A DNA stretch of 64,000 nucleotides. Origin: Candidatus Deferrimicrobiaceae bacterium. GTDB taxonomy: Bacteria > Desulfobacterota > Deferrimicrobia > Deferrimicrobiales > Deferrimicrobiaceae. Made by a program: the position numbers and the translations under genes. The DNA lies in contig DASXVV010000009.1 in assembly GCA_036504035.1 (NCBI GenBank), forward strand, positions 513,751 to 577,750. Reading direction: 5' to 3'. The notes beneath the pieces are model-generated. The model did not search any database. It was given only the letters and a program-made list of their open reading frames with translations, and had not been told where the DNA came from. Positions within the stretch are counted from its first letter, which is position 1, and every line of letters begins with the position of its first letter. Shown here one piece after another: positions 11,368 through 19,244 of the stretch.

Positions 11368-12147
11368 CTACCCGTGGACCGCGCGCCCGAAGTCGCGCAT
11401 GAACGCCATCTCGTCCGGGTCGAGTGGCCCCCCGTCGACGGCCGCGAGATTTTCCCGCAGCTCGGCCACGGTGCGCGGGGCGGTCAGGACAAGGTCGACG
11501 TGCGGGTTCGTCAGGCAAAAACGGTAGCAGTCGCCGGCCGTCGGCACCCTTCCGGTGCGCCCTTTGGGCAGCGTCAGCAACTTCCGCCAGGCGGTCGCCG
11601 TGTAGGCGACGATCGCGGGACGATGTTGTGCGAGGTGCGGGAAGATGTCCTGCTCGGCGCCCGGGTGCGCGGCGTTGTAGCGGATCATCAGGAGGTCGAG
11701 CATCGAATGCTCCGCCAGTCGCCCGGCACGCGGCCGGTCGTGGATGGAGACGCCCAGCGCGCACACCTTCCCCTCCTCGCGCAACCGGAGCATCTCTTCC
11801 TGCACCGGCCCGGTGAAGGCGGACATCTTCCCGAGCCAGTAGAGCTGCAGGACGTCGAGGTGGTCGGTGCCGAGCGTCCGGAGCGCCTTTTCGACGCCGC
11901 GCCGCACGGCGCCCGGGAAATAGCCGAAGAGCGGGCCGGCCGACACGACGTAACGCTCGCGGTCGCGCGCCAGCGCATCGCGCAGCGCCGGGGTCAGGCT
12001 TTTCATCCGCGGCGTCCAGAACACATACTGGACCCGCTCTAGCGCCTCGCGGCAACCGTCCTCGTCGAGGTTGAAGGTGCCGGACAATCCCAGCCGGAAC
12101 AATTTCCGGCCAAGCCTCGGAACTTCCCGAACCGCGAATTCTTCCAT
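11368..12147 (-). CDS. Aldo/keto-reductase-like protein lacking the catalytic tetrad
   Basis: A 259-residue protein with the TIM-barrel pattern of aldo/keto reductases: HLDVLQLYWLGK, then LREEGKVCALGVSIHDRP, MIRYNAAHPGAEQDIFPHL and the C-terminal NPHVDLVLTAPRTVAELREN. The usual catalytic residues are not where they should be. The strand normally ending in TK reads YVVSAGP, the strand normally ending in H reads LQLYWL, and no DTA..YG motif is present. The protein is therefore probably not a classical NADPH reductase. A strong ribosome site (GGGGGAGGG) precedes ATG 12147. It is convergent with the hybrid kinase and divergent from the DUF1847 gene. Confidence 0.75.
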   Translation of the reverse strand: MEEFAVREVPRLGRKLFRLGLSGTFNLDEDGCREALERVQYVFWTPRMKSLTPALRDALARDRERYVVSAGPLFGYFPGAVRRGVEKALRTLGTDHLDVLQLYWLGKMSAFTGPVQEEMLRLREEGKVCALGVSIHDRPRAGRLAEHSMLDLLMIRYNAAHPGAEQDIFPHLAQHRPAIVAYTATAWRKLLTLPKGRTGRVPTAGDCYRFCLTNPHVDLVLTAPRTVAELRENLAAVDGGPLDPDEMAFMRDFGRAVHG

Positions 12148-12256
12148 GGCGTCCCTCCCCCGCGACCGCGATCTGCGGATCGCCCGTCTCCGGGTTCATC
12201 GTATTATGGAATTACATGTAGCGGTCGAAGAGGATCGCTGCCGAAGGAGGATTTCG

Positions 12257-12988
12257 ATGACGAAAAAAGGGATCCCGGCTCCGCCGACCTGCTCGAAGTG
12301 CGGCGTCGTGTGGCAGAAGTCGGGAGCGTCGAACTGCTGGAGTGCGACCCCCGAAAGCGCGCCCCCGCAACCGGGCAACTGCCCGTCGAAGCGCGACGCC
12401 GACCTCATCGATTCGTCGTTCGAGCAGTACCGGGGGACGACGACGGATGCGAAAATCGCGCAGGTCGCGGCGCGGGTCGAGGGGTTGTGCTATCAGCCCG
12501 TCCCGGGCAGCGAAGCGGTCAACGCCCGCTGGACCCGGGTCGAGGACACGATCGCCTTCGCGAAGCTGATGGGGTACCGGAAGATCGGCATCGCCACCTG
12601 CATCGGGCTGCTCGACGAGAGCGACCGGCTGGCCGCGATCCTCACGGCGCAGGGGCTCGAACCGATGAGCATCTGCTGCAAGGCGGGCAGCATCGACAAG
12701 CTCGAGCTGGGGATCCCGGAATCCGCCAAGGTGAGGCCGGGCACGTTCGAGCCGGCGTGCAACCCGATCGCGCAGGCGAAGATCCTCAACCGGGCGAAGA
12801 CGGACATGAACATCATCGTCGGGCTGTGCATCGGGCACGATATGCTGTTCGCGAAATATTCGAAGGCGCCCGTGACCACGCTCGTGGTCAAGGACCGGGT
12901 GACGAACCACAACCCGGCCGCGGTGCTCTACGGCCAGAACTTCTACTACAAGCGGCTGCAGAAGCTGCCGGTGATCGTGCCGGAATAA
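12257..12988 (+). CDS. DUF1847 Cys-rich metal-binding protein
   Basis: A 243-residue cytoplasmic protein of the DUF1847 family, whose function is not established. A zinc-ribbon-like start (CSKCGVVWQKSG, then further Cys) is followed by ARWTRVEDTIAFAKLMGYRKIGIATCIGL and a C-terminal half with CCKAGSIDKLELGIPES, ACNPIAQAKILN and VGLCIGHDMLFAKYS. About ten Cys residues are conserved-looking, which supports a metal or redox role. ATG 12257 lies six bases after GAAGGAGG, so this start is preferred over upstream codons. The tautomerase gene starts eleven bases after its stop, suggesting a two-gene operon. Confidence 0.85.
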   Translation: MTKKGIPAPPTCSKCGVVWQKSGASNCWSATPESAPPQPGNCPSKRDADLIDSSFEQYRGTTTDAKIAQVAARVEGLCYQPVPGSEAVNARWTRVEDTIAFAKLMGYRKIGIATCIGLLDESDRLAAILTAQGLEPMSICCKAGSIDKLELGIPESAKVRPGTFEPACNPIAQAKILNRAKTDMNIIVGLCIGHDMLFAKYSKAPVTTLVVKDRVTNHNPAAVLYGQNFYYKRLQKLPVIVPE

Positions 12989-12999
12989 GGAGGCGCGCC

Positions 13000-13203
13000 A
13001 TGCCTTACGTCAATATCAGGATCACGCGCGAGGGCGCGACCTCCGAGCAGAAGGCCGCGCTCATCAAGGGCGCGACGCAGCTGCTGGTCGACGTGCTGGG
13101 GAAGAATCCCGCCACGACCGTGGTCGTCATCGACGAGGTCGACACCGACAACTGGGGCATCGGCGGCGAAAGCGTCACCGTGCGACGGAAATCGGGGAAA
13201 TAA
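13000..13203 (+). CDS. 4-oxalocrotonate tautomerase-like protein
   Basis: A 67-residue member of the tautomerase superfamily. After removal of Met the protein begins with Pro (MPYVNIRITREG), the catalytic base in this family. The remaining pattern matches: SEQKAALIKGATQLLVDVLGKNPATTVVVIDEV and the Asn-Trp-Gly-Ile-Gly-Gly motif. Members form hexamers and move a proton in keto-enol conversions. The substrate here is unknown. A ribosome site (AAGGAGG, from 12987) overlaps the end of the DUF1847 gene, so the pair is likely co-expressed. Confidence 0.9.
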   Translation: MPYVNIRITREGATSEQKAALIKGATQLLVDVLGKNPATTVVVIDEVDTDNWGIGGESVTVRRKSGK

Positions 13204-13213
13204 TCCCCCGATT

Positions 13214-14488
13214 CTAAAGGAGCAGCAGGTATTCCAGCACCCGCTCTTGCGGTGTGAAGCCGAGGTGCGGCATGCCGGCCGTGTGATAGGACGTGTAGAT
13301 CACGGTTCCCTGCCCGAACGGGAACGACACGGTCAGTGGGCGAATCCCGGCATCGACCTCCACGTAACTGCCGCTGCCTTGCGGATCGAGCACCTGGATC
13401 GTCACCTGTCCCTCGACCCAAACCTTGACTTTGCCTCCCTCCGTCGTCGGTTCAGGCGCTCCAATGACCGCCCATCCCCCCAGAAAGTCCTCGACGTGCA
13501 GCGCCCCGTTGTCGTTGAGCGCTCCGAGTCCCCCCAGCCAGGCCGCCAGTGAGGCGTCGCGCACGGCGGCGTCGGTCGTGATCCCGCCCAGCCCGACCCA
13601 GGCCGCGTCGAGCGGTTCCGGGACGGAGGGGACGGTGTCGCCGCCCTCCTGGAAGCGGATGAATTCGGGGAACGCCTGCTCGACGAAGTTGTTTCCGCGG
13701 TCGGTCACGTAGAGGCGTCCGCCGAGCCGGACATATTCCCTGAGGTTCGATTTGACCCCGGGTTCGCCAGGCGCCGAGAGCCATTCCTGGTTCGCGCCGC
13801 AGTTGATCACGATGACGTCATACCGCCGCAAGGATGCGAGATTCGCGTAGAGAACGTTGTCGGTCGGGTAGCCTTCGGGGTAGGGGTCCCAGGAAAAGTC
13901 CTGCCATTCCTCGTTCCAGACGGGGCGACTGGAGTTCCCAAGGTACAGGTCGAACTTCTCGGTGCCGAGGAGGAGGGTCCCTTGTGCGTCGACCTGCCCC
14001 ATGCCGAACTTGGCCAGCACGTTGGCCATTTCGTCCCATTCGCCTGTCACGACCGCGACCCGCGGAGCGACATCGGTCTCCCCGGCACTGGTACCGGGCA
14101 GCGTCGTCTGGCCGGGGGGAATTTCCGTCAATGTATTTTCGCCCACCGTCAGAATGGAAGATTTCCCGAACTGTCCCTGGGTGACGACCAGGCTGTAGCT
14201 TCCCGGCTTGAGCCCCGTGATCGAGAAGCTTCCGTCGGGGCCGGTCGTAGTTTCGGCGGAAACCGGGGCCGTGTTCAGGATCGCGAAGGGCGCGGGAGCG
14301 CCGGATGCGCCGGCCGGAACGACCCGGACCTGGGCTCCCGGCATCGGGTCGATGCCGTTGGGGGCGTAGACGATGCCGCTCACCGATGCGCCGGAAGCGC
14401 CGGGCGACGACCCGCCGCAGGCGTACAGGAACAAGGAACAGCCGGCGGCGATCAGAAGGACAAGGATGCGGCGGGAAACGGACATCAT
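13214..14488 (-). CDS. Lipoprotein with a carboxypeptidase-regulatory-like domain
   Basis: A 424-residue cell-envelope protein. A lipoprotein signal (hydrophobic segment to LFLYAC, Cys ~24, followed by GGSS) directs lipidation. Residues ~35-120 form a beta-sandwich domain of the carboxypeptidase-regulatory (CarboxypepD_reg) kind (SGIVYAPNGIDPMPGAQVRV, then TTGPDGSFSITGLKPGSYSLVV). The larger C-terminal part (VAVVTGEWDEMANVLAKFG, then YDVIVINCGANQEWL, REYVRLGGRLYVTDRGNNF, FGQGTVIYTSYH) looks like a ThuA/glutamine-amidotransferase-like alpha/beta fold, without a clear catalytic triad. I chose ATG 14488, which follows GAGGTG and opens directly into the signal; the 24 residues upstream in the frame are not signal-like. 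The role is unknown. Confidence 0.8.
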   Translation of the reverse strand: MMSVSRRILVLLIAAGCSLFLYACGGSSPGASGASVSGIVYAPNGIDPMPGAQVRVVPAGASGAPAPFAILNTAPVSAETTTGPDGSFSITGLKPGSYSLVVTQGQFGKSSILTVGENTLTEIPPGQTTLPGTSAGETDVAPRVAVVTGEWDEMANVLAKFGMGQVDAQGTLLLGTEKFDLYLGNSSRPVWNEEWQDFSWDPYPEGYPTDNVLYANLASLRRYDVIVINCGANQEWLSAPGEPGVKSNLREYVRLGGRLYVTDRGNNFVEQAFPEFIRFQEGGDTVPSVPEPLDAAWVGLGGITTDAAVRDASLAAWLGGLGALNDNGALHVEDFLGGWAVIGAPEPTTEGGKVKVWVEGQVTIQVLDPQGSGSYVEVDAGIRPLTVSFPFGQGTVIYTSYHTAGMPHLGFTPQERVLEYLLLL

Positions 14489-14576
14489 GGACACCTCGCG
14501 TGCGGAGATGTGCGACGATTGCTTCCGAATCATACCGCGACGGGCGTCAACCTGTTGCAAATTATTGGATAATACG

Positions 14577-14612
14577 CCAAAGGGGAAGCCGAATGATCGG
14601 CTTCCCCTTTGG
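14577..14612. terminator. Hairpin terminator, second copy, downstream of the tRNA-Lys repeat element
   Basis: Near-perfect palindrome: CCAAAGGGGAAGCCGA, a four-base loop (ATGA) and the complementary arm ending in CCCCTTTGG. On the minus strand it comes straight after the duplicated 3' end of tRNA-Lys. It closely matches the hairpin at 14780-14812 that follows the complete tRNA, including the preceding TTTCCCAAA. The terminator has thus been duplicated together with the tRNA end. It could also stop the lipoprotein's neighbours in the other direction. Confidence 0.75.
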
Positions 14613-14619
14613 GAAAGAT

Positions 14620-14760
14620 TGGTGGGCCATGTAGGAGTCGGCCACTACGCCTCCGACATCCTGTCTCCGGCTGCGTAGCCTCCCCTCGACCGCCTGACGC
14701 CCGCATCCATGCGGGCTCATCCTCGCTATCCGCTCGGCGGCGGACTCGCTTCGACTCCTG
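14620..14760 (-). repeat. tRNA-tail element, copy associated with tRNA-Lys
   Basis: Reading on the minus strand from 14760, a ~120-base core starts with AGGAGTCG and ends with CGACTCCT (a terminal inverted repeat). It continues into a second copy of the tRNA-Lys 3' end (14640-14620, ending GGCCCACCA). The core aligns without gaps to the copy after tRNA-Arg(TCT) at 17740; a 49-base stretch is identical in both. An internal hairpin (GCCCGC, loop ATGGAT, GCGGGC) occupies 14714-14697. Short frames that cross it would encode Arg-rich peptides and look spurious. Confidence 0.85.
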
Positions 14761-14779
14761 CATTGGGCCCATGTAACGA

Positions 14780-14812
14780 CAAACGGGAAGCCGAAAATCG
14801 GCTTCCCGTTTG
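14780..14812 (-). terminator. Hairpin terminator of tRNA-Lys
   Basis: Downstream of the CCA end of tRNA-Lys, a 15-bp stem (CAAACGGGAAGCCGA with its complement) closes a three-base AAA/TTT loop. The arm ends in CCCGTTTG. The T-run after the stem is short. The same structure recurs at 14577-14612. Confidence 0.7.
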
Positions 14813-14820
14813 GGAAAATT

Positions 14821-14896
14821 TGGTGGGCCATGTAGGAGTCGAACCTACAACCTCCGGATTAAGAGTCCGCTGCTCTGCCAGTTGAGCTAATGGCCC
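14821..14896 (-). tRNA. tRNA-Lys (anticodon CTT)
   Basis: A 76-base cloverleaf with encoded CCA. Acceptor GGGCCAT pairs with ATGGCCC, discriminator A. The anticodon stem CGGA/TCCG holds the loop CTCTTAA, giving anticodon CTT for AAG codons. The T-arm reads GTAGGTTCGACTCCTAC. It is the last tRNA of a leftward His-Arg-Lys cluster. Confidence 0.96.
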
Positions 14897-14920
14897 ACGT
14901 TATGTAAAGAACAAAAAAAT

Positions 14921-14996
14921 TGGTGCGCCTGGGAGGACTCGAACCTCCGCACCCGGCTTCGGAGGCCGGTACTCTATCCACCTGAGCTACAGGCGC
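14921..14996 (-). tRNA. tRNA-Arg (anticodon CCG)
   Basis: A 76-base cloverleaf with encoded CCA. Acceptor GCGCCTG pairs with CAGGCGC, discriminator A. Anticodon stem CCGGC/GCCGG with loop CTCCGAA gives anticodon CCG for CGG codons. T-arm GGAGGTTCGAGTCCTCC. Twenty-four bases separate it from tRNA-Lys. No tail element follows this tRNA. Confidence 0.96.
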
Positions 14997-15064
14997 CCTC
15001 GCGAAACAAAACCCGCGGTTATCCGGATTCTCCGGAAGGTGCCGGGCTTGCCGGTGTCAAAGAA

Positions 15065-15141
15065 TGGGGAGAGTGATGGGGCTTGAACCCACGGCCACCA
15101 GGGCCACAACCTGGTGCTCTGCCAACTGAGCTACACTCTCC
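15065..15141 (-). tRNA. tRNA-His (anticodon GTG)
   Basis: A 77-base tRNA with the extra 5' G typical of histidine tRNAs: GGAGAGTG pairs over eight positions with CACTCTCC before the CCA. Anticodon stem CCAGG/CCTGG with loop TTGTGGC gives anticodon GTG. It is the first gene of the leftward tRNA cluster, with a strong promoter just upstream. Confidence 0.96.
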
Positions 15142-15157
15142 GCAAAAGCGAAGGGAG

Positions 15158-15187
15158 AGTATACAAGCATCTTCGCGCGGACGTCAA
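15158..15187 (-). promoter_or_regulatory. Sigma-70-type promoter of the tRNA cluster
   Basis: On the minus strand TTGACG (15187-15182) is followed after 18 bases by TATACT (15163-15158). This lies 17 bases before the 5' end of tRNA-His. It is close to consensus, as expected for stable RNA genes. Confidence 0.7.
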
Positions 15188-15232
15188 CCCGGAAATCTTT
15201 GAGGCCCCCGAAATAATCTTCCGGAAGCCGGA

Positions 15233-17533
15233 TCACGGCTTGAATCGGCGCAGCCGCAACGCGTTCGTGACGACCGTCACCGACGAGAGCCCCATCGCGG
15301 CGGCGGCCATGATCGGGTTGAGCCGGATGCCGAAGAAAGGGAACAGGGCGCCGGCCGCGACCGGGATGAGCAGGACGTTGTAGGCGAACGCCCAGAACAG
15401 GTTCTGCGCGATGTTGCGGATCGTGGCGCGGCTCAGTTTCATGGCGGCCGCGACGCCGGCCAGGTCGCCCCCCATCAGCACGATGTCGCCCGACTCGATC
15501 GCGATGTCGGTGCCGGTGCCGATCGCCATGCCGACATCGGCCTGCGCCAGCGCCGGCGCGTCGTTGATGCCGTCGCCCACCATCGCGACGACGTGCCCGT
15601 CCGCCTGGAACGCGCGCACCGCCTCGGCCTTCCCGTCGGGAAGAAGCCCCGCCCGCACCGTACCGATGCCCGCCTGTTTCGCGATCGACAGCGCGGTCCG
15701 GCGGTTGTCGCCGGTAAGCAGGACGACGTCGAGCCCCATCTTCTTGAGCGTCGCGATCGCCGCCGGGGCGCCGGGCTTGATCGGGTCGGCGATCGCCATC
15801 ACCCCGGCCGCACGACTGTCGACGGCCACGAGCACGGCGGTGGCGCCCGTCTCCGCCAATTCCGCCGCATCGGCTAGCAGGCCGGAGGGATCGACGCCCC
15901 CCTGCTCGAGCCAGTCCGCCGTCCCGGCCAGCACAACCTGCCCCTCGACCGTCGCCCGGATGCCGCGCCCCGCCACGGATTCGAAATCCCCGGGCGTCGC
16001 GATCGCGATGCCGCGCGCCGCGGCGCCGCGGACGATAGCCGCAGCCAGCGGATGTTCCGAGCCGCTTTCGGCGGAGGCCGCAAGGCGGAGCAACTGCGCC
16101 TCCCCTGCCTCGCCCCGGAAAGTGCCCGCCGGGGGGCAACTGATCGTCGTGAGCGCGGGCTTACCCGAAGTCACCGTGCCCGTCTTGTCGAGCAGCACCG
16201 TATCGACCCGGTGCGCCGTCTCGAGCGCCGCGCCGTCCCGCACCAGGATCCCCAACTCGGCCCCCTTCCCCGTGGCCACCATGATCGACGTCGGTGTTGC
16301 GAGCCCCAGGGCGCAGGGACAGGCGATGATCAGCACCGCGATCATGTCGAGCAGCGCCCACATCAGGCGGGGCTCGGGGCCCAGGAGATACCAGGCGAGA
16401 AAGGTCGCGCCCGCGATGGCCAGCACGACGGGAACGAACCAGGATGCGATCCGGTCGGCCAGCCGGCCGATGGGCGGCTTGCTCCCCTGTGCGGCCTGGA
16501 CCATCGCGACGATGCGGGCGAGCACCGTGTCGCGCCCGACGCGGGTGGCCCGGATCACCAGGCGTCCGTTGAGGTTGATCGTCCCGCCGGTCACCGCGCC
16601 GCCTACCCGCTTGTCGACGGGAAGCGGCTCTCCCGTGAGCATCGACTCGTCCACCGCGCCCGATCCGTCGGTCACGTCGCCGTCAACCGGCACTTTTTCG
16701 CCGGGACGGACGACCAGCGTCTCCCCCGCGCGGACGCTCTCGAGCGGCACGTCGTGCTCGACGCCGTCGCGCACGACGCGGGCGCTCTTCGGCACCAGGC
16801 CGACCAGCTTCCGCACCGCCTCGGACGTCCGTCCCTTGGCGCGTGCCTCGAACCAGCGCCCCAGCAGGATGAGCACGACGATCGTGGCCGAAGTATCGAA
16901 ATAGACATGCCCCTCGGTCCCGGCCGGCACGACCGCCGCCGGGAAGAAGGTGACCACGGCGCTGTAGAGCCAGGCGACGCTCGTCCCCAGCGCCACCAGG
17001 GTGTTCATGTCGGTCGTGGCGTGGCGCGCGGCGGCCCACGCCCCCCGGTAGAAGCGGGCGCCGACCCAGAACTGGACCGGCGTCGCCAGCGCCAGCTGGA
17101 GCAGGTTGGCCGCGAAGGGGGACAACCGCATCGCCGCGTGCCCCGCGAACATTTCGAGATGGGAGAAAAGAAGCAGCGGGACGGCGAGCGCAGCGCCGGC
17201 CTTCAGCCGGAGAAGCAGCGCGCCTTCCTCCTCGGCCTGCATCCGCTCGAGCCGCACGACCGGGTCCTCGTCGGGAACCGGGAGGGGCACGGTGTAGCCC
17301 GCCTCCTCGACGGCCGCGCGGAACGCGGCGGGATCGGCGGTCCCCGGCGCGTAGTCGACCGAGGCCGATTTCGTCGCCAGGTTGACAGACGCCGAGACGA
17401 CGCCCGGCACCTTGACGAGCGCCCGCTCGACCCGTGCGACGCACGAAGCACACGACATCCCCTCAACGGCGAAGGTGTCCCGCGTCAAATCCTTCCTCGC
17501 CCTGGCGGGCATGCCCGGGACCGGGTCGACCAT
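15233..17533 (-). CDS. copA: Copper-translocating P-type ATPase
   Basis: Inner-membrane Cu+ export ATPase (P1B-1), 766 residues. One N-terminal heavy-metal domain carries GMSCASC. Eight membrane segments include the transport motif CPC ([13 protein letters not shown]). The actuator loop has TGE (LTGEPLPVD), the phosphorylation site is DKTGT, the nucleotide domain holds the SEHPL motif, and the hinge reads [12 protein letters not shown]. The C-terminal membrane helices end in the usual [26 protein letters not shown] chose ATG 17533 because GAGGA precedes it at proper spacing; in-frame upstream codons (to 17566) have no such site. It stands alone between tRNA genes, with no CueR/CsoR-like regulator nearby. 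Confidence 0.95.
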   Translation of the reverse strand: MVDPVPGMPARARKDLTRDTFAVEGMSCASCVARVERALVKVPGVVSASVNLATKSASVDYAPGTADPAAFRAAVEEAGYTVPLPVPDEDPVVRLERMQAEEEGALLLRLKAGAALAVPLLLFSHLEMFAGHAAMRLSPFAANLLQLALATPVQFWVGARFYRGAWAAARHATTDMNTLVALGTSVAWLYSAVVTFFPAAVVPAGTEGHVYFDTSATIVVLILLGRWFEARAKGRTSEAVRKLVGLVPKSARVVRDGVEHDVPLESVRAGETLVVRPGEKVPVDGDVTDGSGAVDESMLTGEPLPVDKRVGGAVTGGTINLNGRLVIRATRVGRDTVLARIVAMVQAAQGSKPPIGRLADRIASWFVPVVLAIAGATFLAWYLLGPEPRLMWALLDMIAVLIIACPCALGLATPTSIMVATGKGAELGILVRDGAALETAHRVDTVLLDKTGTVTSGKPALTTISCPPAGTFRGEAGEAQLLRLAASAESGSEHPLAAAIVRGAAARGIAIATPGDFESVAGRGIRATVEGQVVLAGTADWLEQGGVDPSGLLADAAELAETGATAVLVAVDSRAAGVMAIADPIKPGAPAAIATLKKMGLDVVLLTGDNRRTALSIAKQAGIGTVRAGLLPDGKAEAVRAFQADGHVVAMVGDGINDAPALAQADVGMAIGTGTDIAIESGDIVLMGGDLAGVAAAMKLSRATIRNIAQNLFWAFAYNVLLIPVAAGALFPFFGIRLNPIMAAAAMGLSSVTVVTNALRLRRFKP

Positions 17534-17639
17534 GCGACGGTTCCTCATGAATATGCGATCCGACAATCCTTTTATGATGGCACAACGGGGCTAACACGGT
17601 TCGAATCGTCCGGTTAGTTTGCTATACTTCCCCCGGCGT

Positions 17640-17716
17640 GCGCCTGTAGCTCAGGTGGATAGAGCATCTGCCTTCTAAGCAGATGGCCGCAGGTTCGAAT
17701 CCTGCCAGGCGCACCA
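17640..17716 (+). tRNA. tRNA-Arg (anticodon TCT)
   Basis: A 77-base cloverleaf with encoded CCA. Acceptor GCGCCTG pairs with CAGGCGC. Anticodon stem TCTGC/GCAGA with loop CTTCTAA gives anticodon TCT for AGA codons. T-arm GCAGGTTCGAATCCTGC. A TATACT box lies 12 bases upstream (17623-17628). The gene is followed by a tail element that ends in a second copy of its 3' end. Confidence 0.96.
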
Positions 17717-17739
17717 TGACTCCCTTCACCAAGCCCACT

Positions 17740-17880
17740 CAGGATTCGAAGCGAGACCGCCGCCGAGCGAATAGCGAGGACAAGCCGCCATGGATGGCGG
17801 CAGCAGGCGGTCGAGGGGAGGCTACGCAGCCGGAGACAGGATGTCGGAGGCGAAGTAGCCGAATCCTGCCAGGCGCACCA
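17740..17880 (+). repeat. tRNA-tail element, copy associated with tRNA-Arg(TCT)
   Basis: Twenty-three bases after the CCA of tRNA-Arg(TCT) starts a 120-base core with terminal inverted repeat CAGGATTCG (17740-17748) and CGAATCCTG (17860-17868). It runs directly into a second copy of the tRNA's 3' end (CGAATCCTGCC followed by AGGCGCACCA, to 17880). The direct repeat with the tRNA spans 23 bases including TG after the CCA. Core features shared with the tRNA-Lys copy are a hairpin GCCGCC-ATGGAT-GGCGGC (17783-17800), a GGCTAC/GTAGCC stem and an inner GACA-GGA-TGTC hairpin. No terminator hairpin separates this tRNA from the element. Confidence 0.85.
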
Positions 17881-17899
17881 TGCCTTCTCACTCCCCGGC

Positions 17900-19156
17900 T
17901 TACGTCATCGGCCGGAAGTTCTCGACCAGCCCTGCGAGGATCAGGTCGACCACCTCGGCGTGCGGGATCTGCAGGTGCTTCTCGGCGATCTTGAAGAGCA
18001 TGTCGAGCTCGCGCTGGTCTAGCCGCTTGTCGCGGGTCAGCAGAGGAATCAGCGCCTGCAGCATCGTGCGAGTCGACTGGGGGTATTCCTTGACGATGCG
18101 CGCCGCGCTCTTCGCCATCGTCTTCTGGAGCTTCTTCGGGTCCTTCTCCTCGAAATAGCCCTCCAGGTAGGCCGCGGGCCAGAAGTAATAGTACGAAAGC
18201 AGGTTGAGAAGGTAGGTGTATTCGTCCTCGTTCGCATCCTCGTCGCACGTCATGAGGATATAGCCGGCCGACGCGAGAAACAGAAGCTCCGACTTTTCCC
18301 GCTCGACGCGCGGCGTCTTGCGCAGGACCGCGATTGCGTCCTCGAGTTTCGCCTCGAGCGCCTTGTCGCGCCTAGGCTTTCGCCCCCCGGTCCAGTCGGC
18401 CCAGGTGCGCGAATGGAAAAAGAGTTCGAGCGCCTTCACGCGGACCGGGTTGGCGGGATGCGATTCGAAGACGCGCTCGCCCGTCTTCTCCATGTCGGCC
18501 ATCAGGTCGTCGATCATCTCGAGATAAGCCTTCGGGTCCATCTTGAAGTAGCCCATCGAAAGCCCCGAGGACATCTTGAACATCGCCGACAGCGCCGGCT
18601 CGAGGGCGCGGACGGCCAGCAGCCCCAGCCGGTCGGCCGAGATCTCTCCCAGCTTCCTCCAGAGGTCATGTATCCCTTGAAGGAATGGCGGCAAGTCCTC
18701 GAAATTGGGATAGATAAGTTCCATCACCCGGTACAGGACCGAGTGCCGGTAAACCAGATGCCCCAGTTCGTGTCCGATGACGAAGCGCAACTCGTCCGGC
18801 TCGAGCTTGTCGATCAGCCCGGAATGCAGGACAACGTAGTGCGGTTCGCCCTCGTTATGGTTGAACAGGGCATATGCGTTTGTTTCCGGGCTGTTGCATA
18901 CATAATACTCAACGTTCAGGTCATCAAGTGCGAGCTGCTTCGCCACCTCCCGGCAGATGGTGTGAAGTTCCCCTCCGAACTTTTCGGACAGCGGGAAATG
19001 GTATCCCTTCATCACGCTGGCGAGCAGGTTGTCCTTGTCGATCTTGTCCTTGAACGCCAGCAGCGAGCTGACGGCCGGCGCGTTGAAGACCTCTTCGAGG
19101 TGAGACAGGAGCGTCGCCTCTTCCAGGACGCGGATCGGTTCGTAATCGGTTTTCAT
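17900..19156 (-). CDS. M48-family zinc metalloprotease
   Basis: A 418-residue protein with the zinc-binding helix VIGHELGHLVYRHS (HEXXH) around residue 130 and the third ligand in LGEISADRLGLL (EXXAD type). No signal peptide and no membrane helix are visible, so it is a cytoplasmic, soluble M48 member rather than an HtpX- or BepA-like one. A long helical C-terminal part (residues ~270-418) has DKRLDQRELDMLFKIAEKHLQI, reminiscent of a TerB-like fold. ATG 19156 follows GGGGGAG and is preferred; the frame extends 157 residues further without any protein-like features. Its partner proteins are unknown. Confidence 0.85.
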   Translation of the reverse strand: MKTDYEPIRVLEEATLLSHLEEVFNAPAVSSLLAFKDKIDKDNLLASVMKGYHFPLSEKFGGELHTICREVAKQLALDDLNVEYYVCNSPETNAYALFNHNEGEPHYVVLHSGLIDKLEPDELRFVIGHELGHLVYRHSVLYRVMELIYPNFEDLPPFLQGIHDLWRKLGEISADRLGLLAVRALEPALSAMFKMSSGLSMGYFKMDPKAYLEMIDDLMADMEKTGERVFESHPANPVRVKALELFFHSRTWADWTGGRKPRRDKALEAKLEDAIAVLRKTPRVEREKSELLFLASAGYILMTCDEDANEDEYTYLLNLLSYYYFWPAAYLEGYFEEKDPKKLQKTMAKSAARIVKEYPQSTRTMLQALIPLLTRDKRLDQRELDMLFKIAEKHLQIPHAEVVDLILAGLVENFRPMT

Positions 19157-19244
19157 CTTCTCCCCCTTCTTTCCTGATGGTGATTGTCCTTCAGCCGAAT
19201 TAGGATGTAAACTCCAAGTCGGAAAGACGAAGGAGACCGCCCGG

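Noticed and set aside
14530..14772. Arg-rich open frame (and its counterpart at 17683-17994) shared by the two tRNA-tail elements
   Set aside because: The frames start inside or across tRNA sequence, have no ribosome site, and differ by changes that keep RNA stems paired. The shared peptide is a by-product of the repeated DNA.
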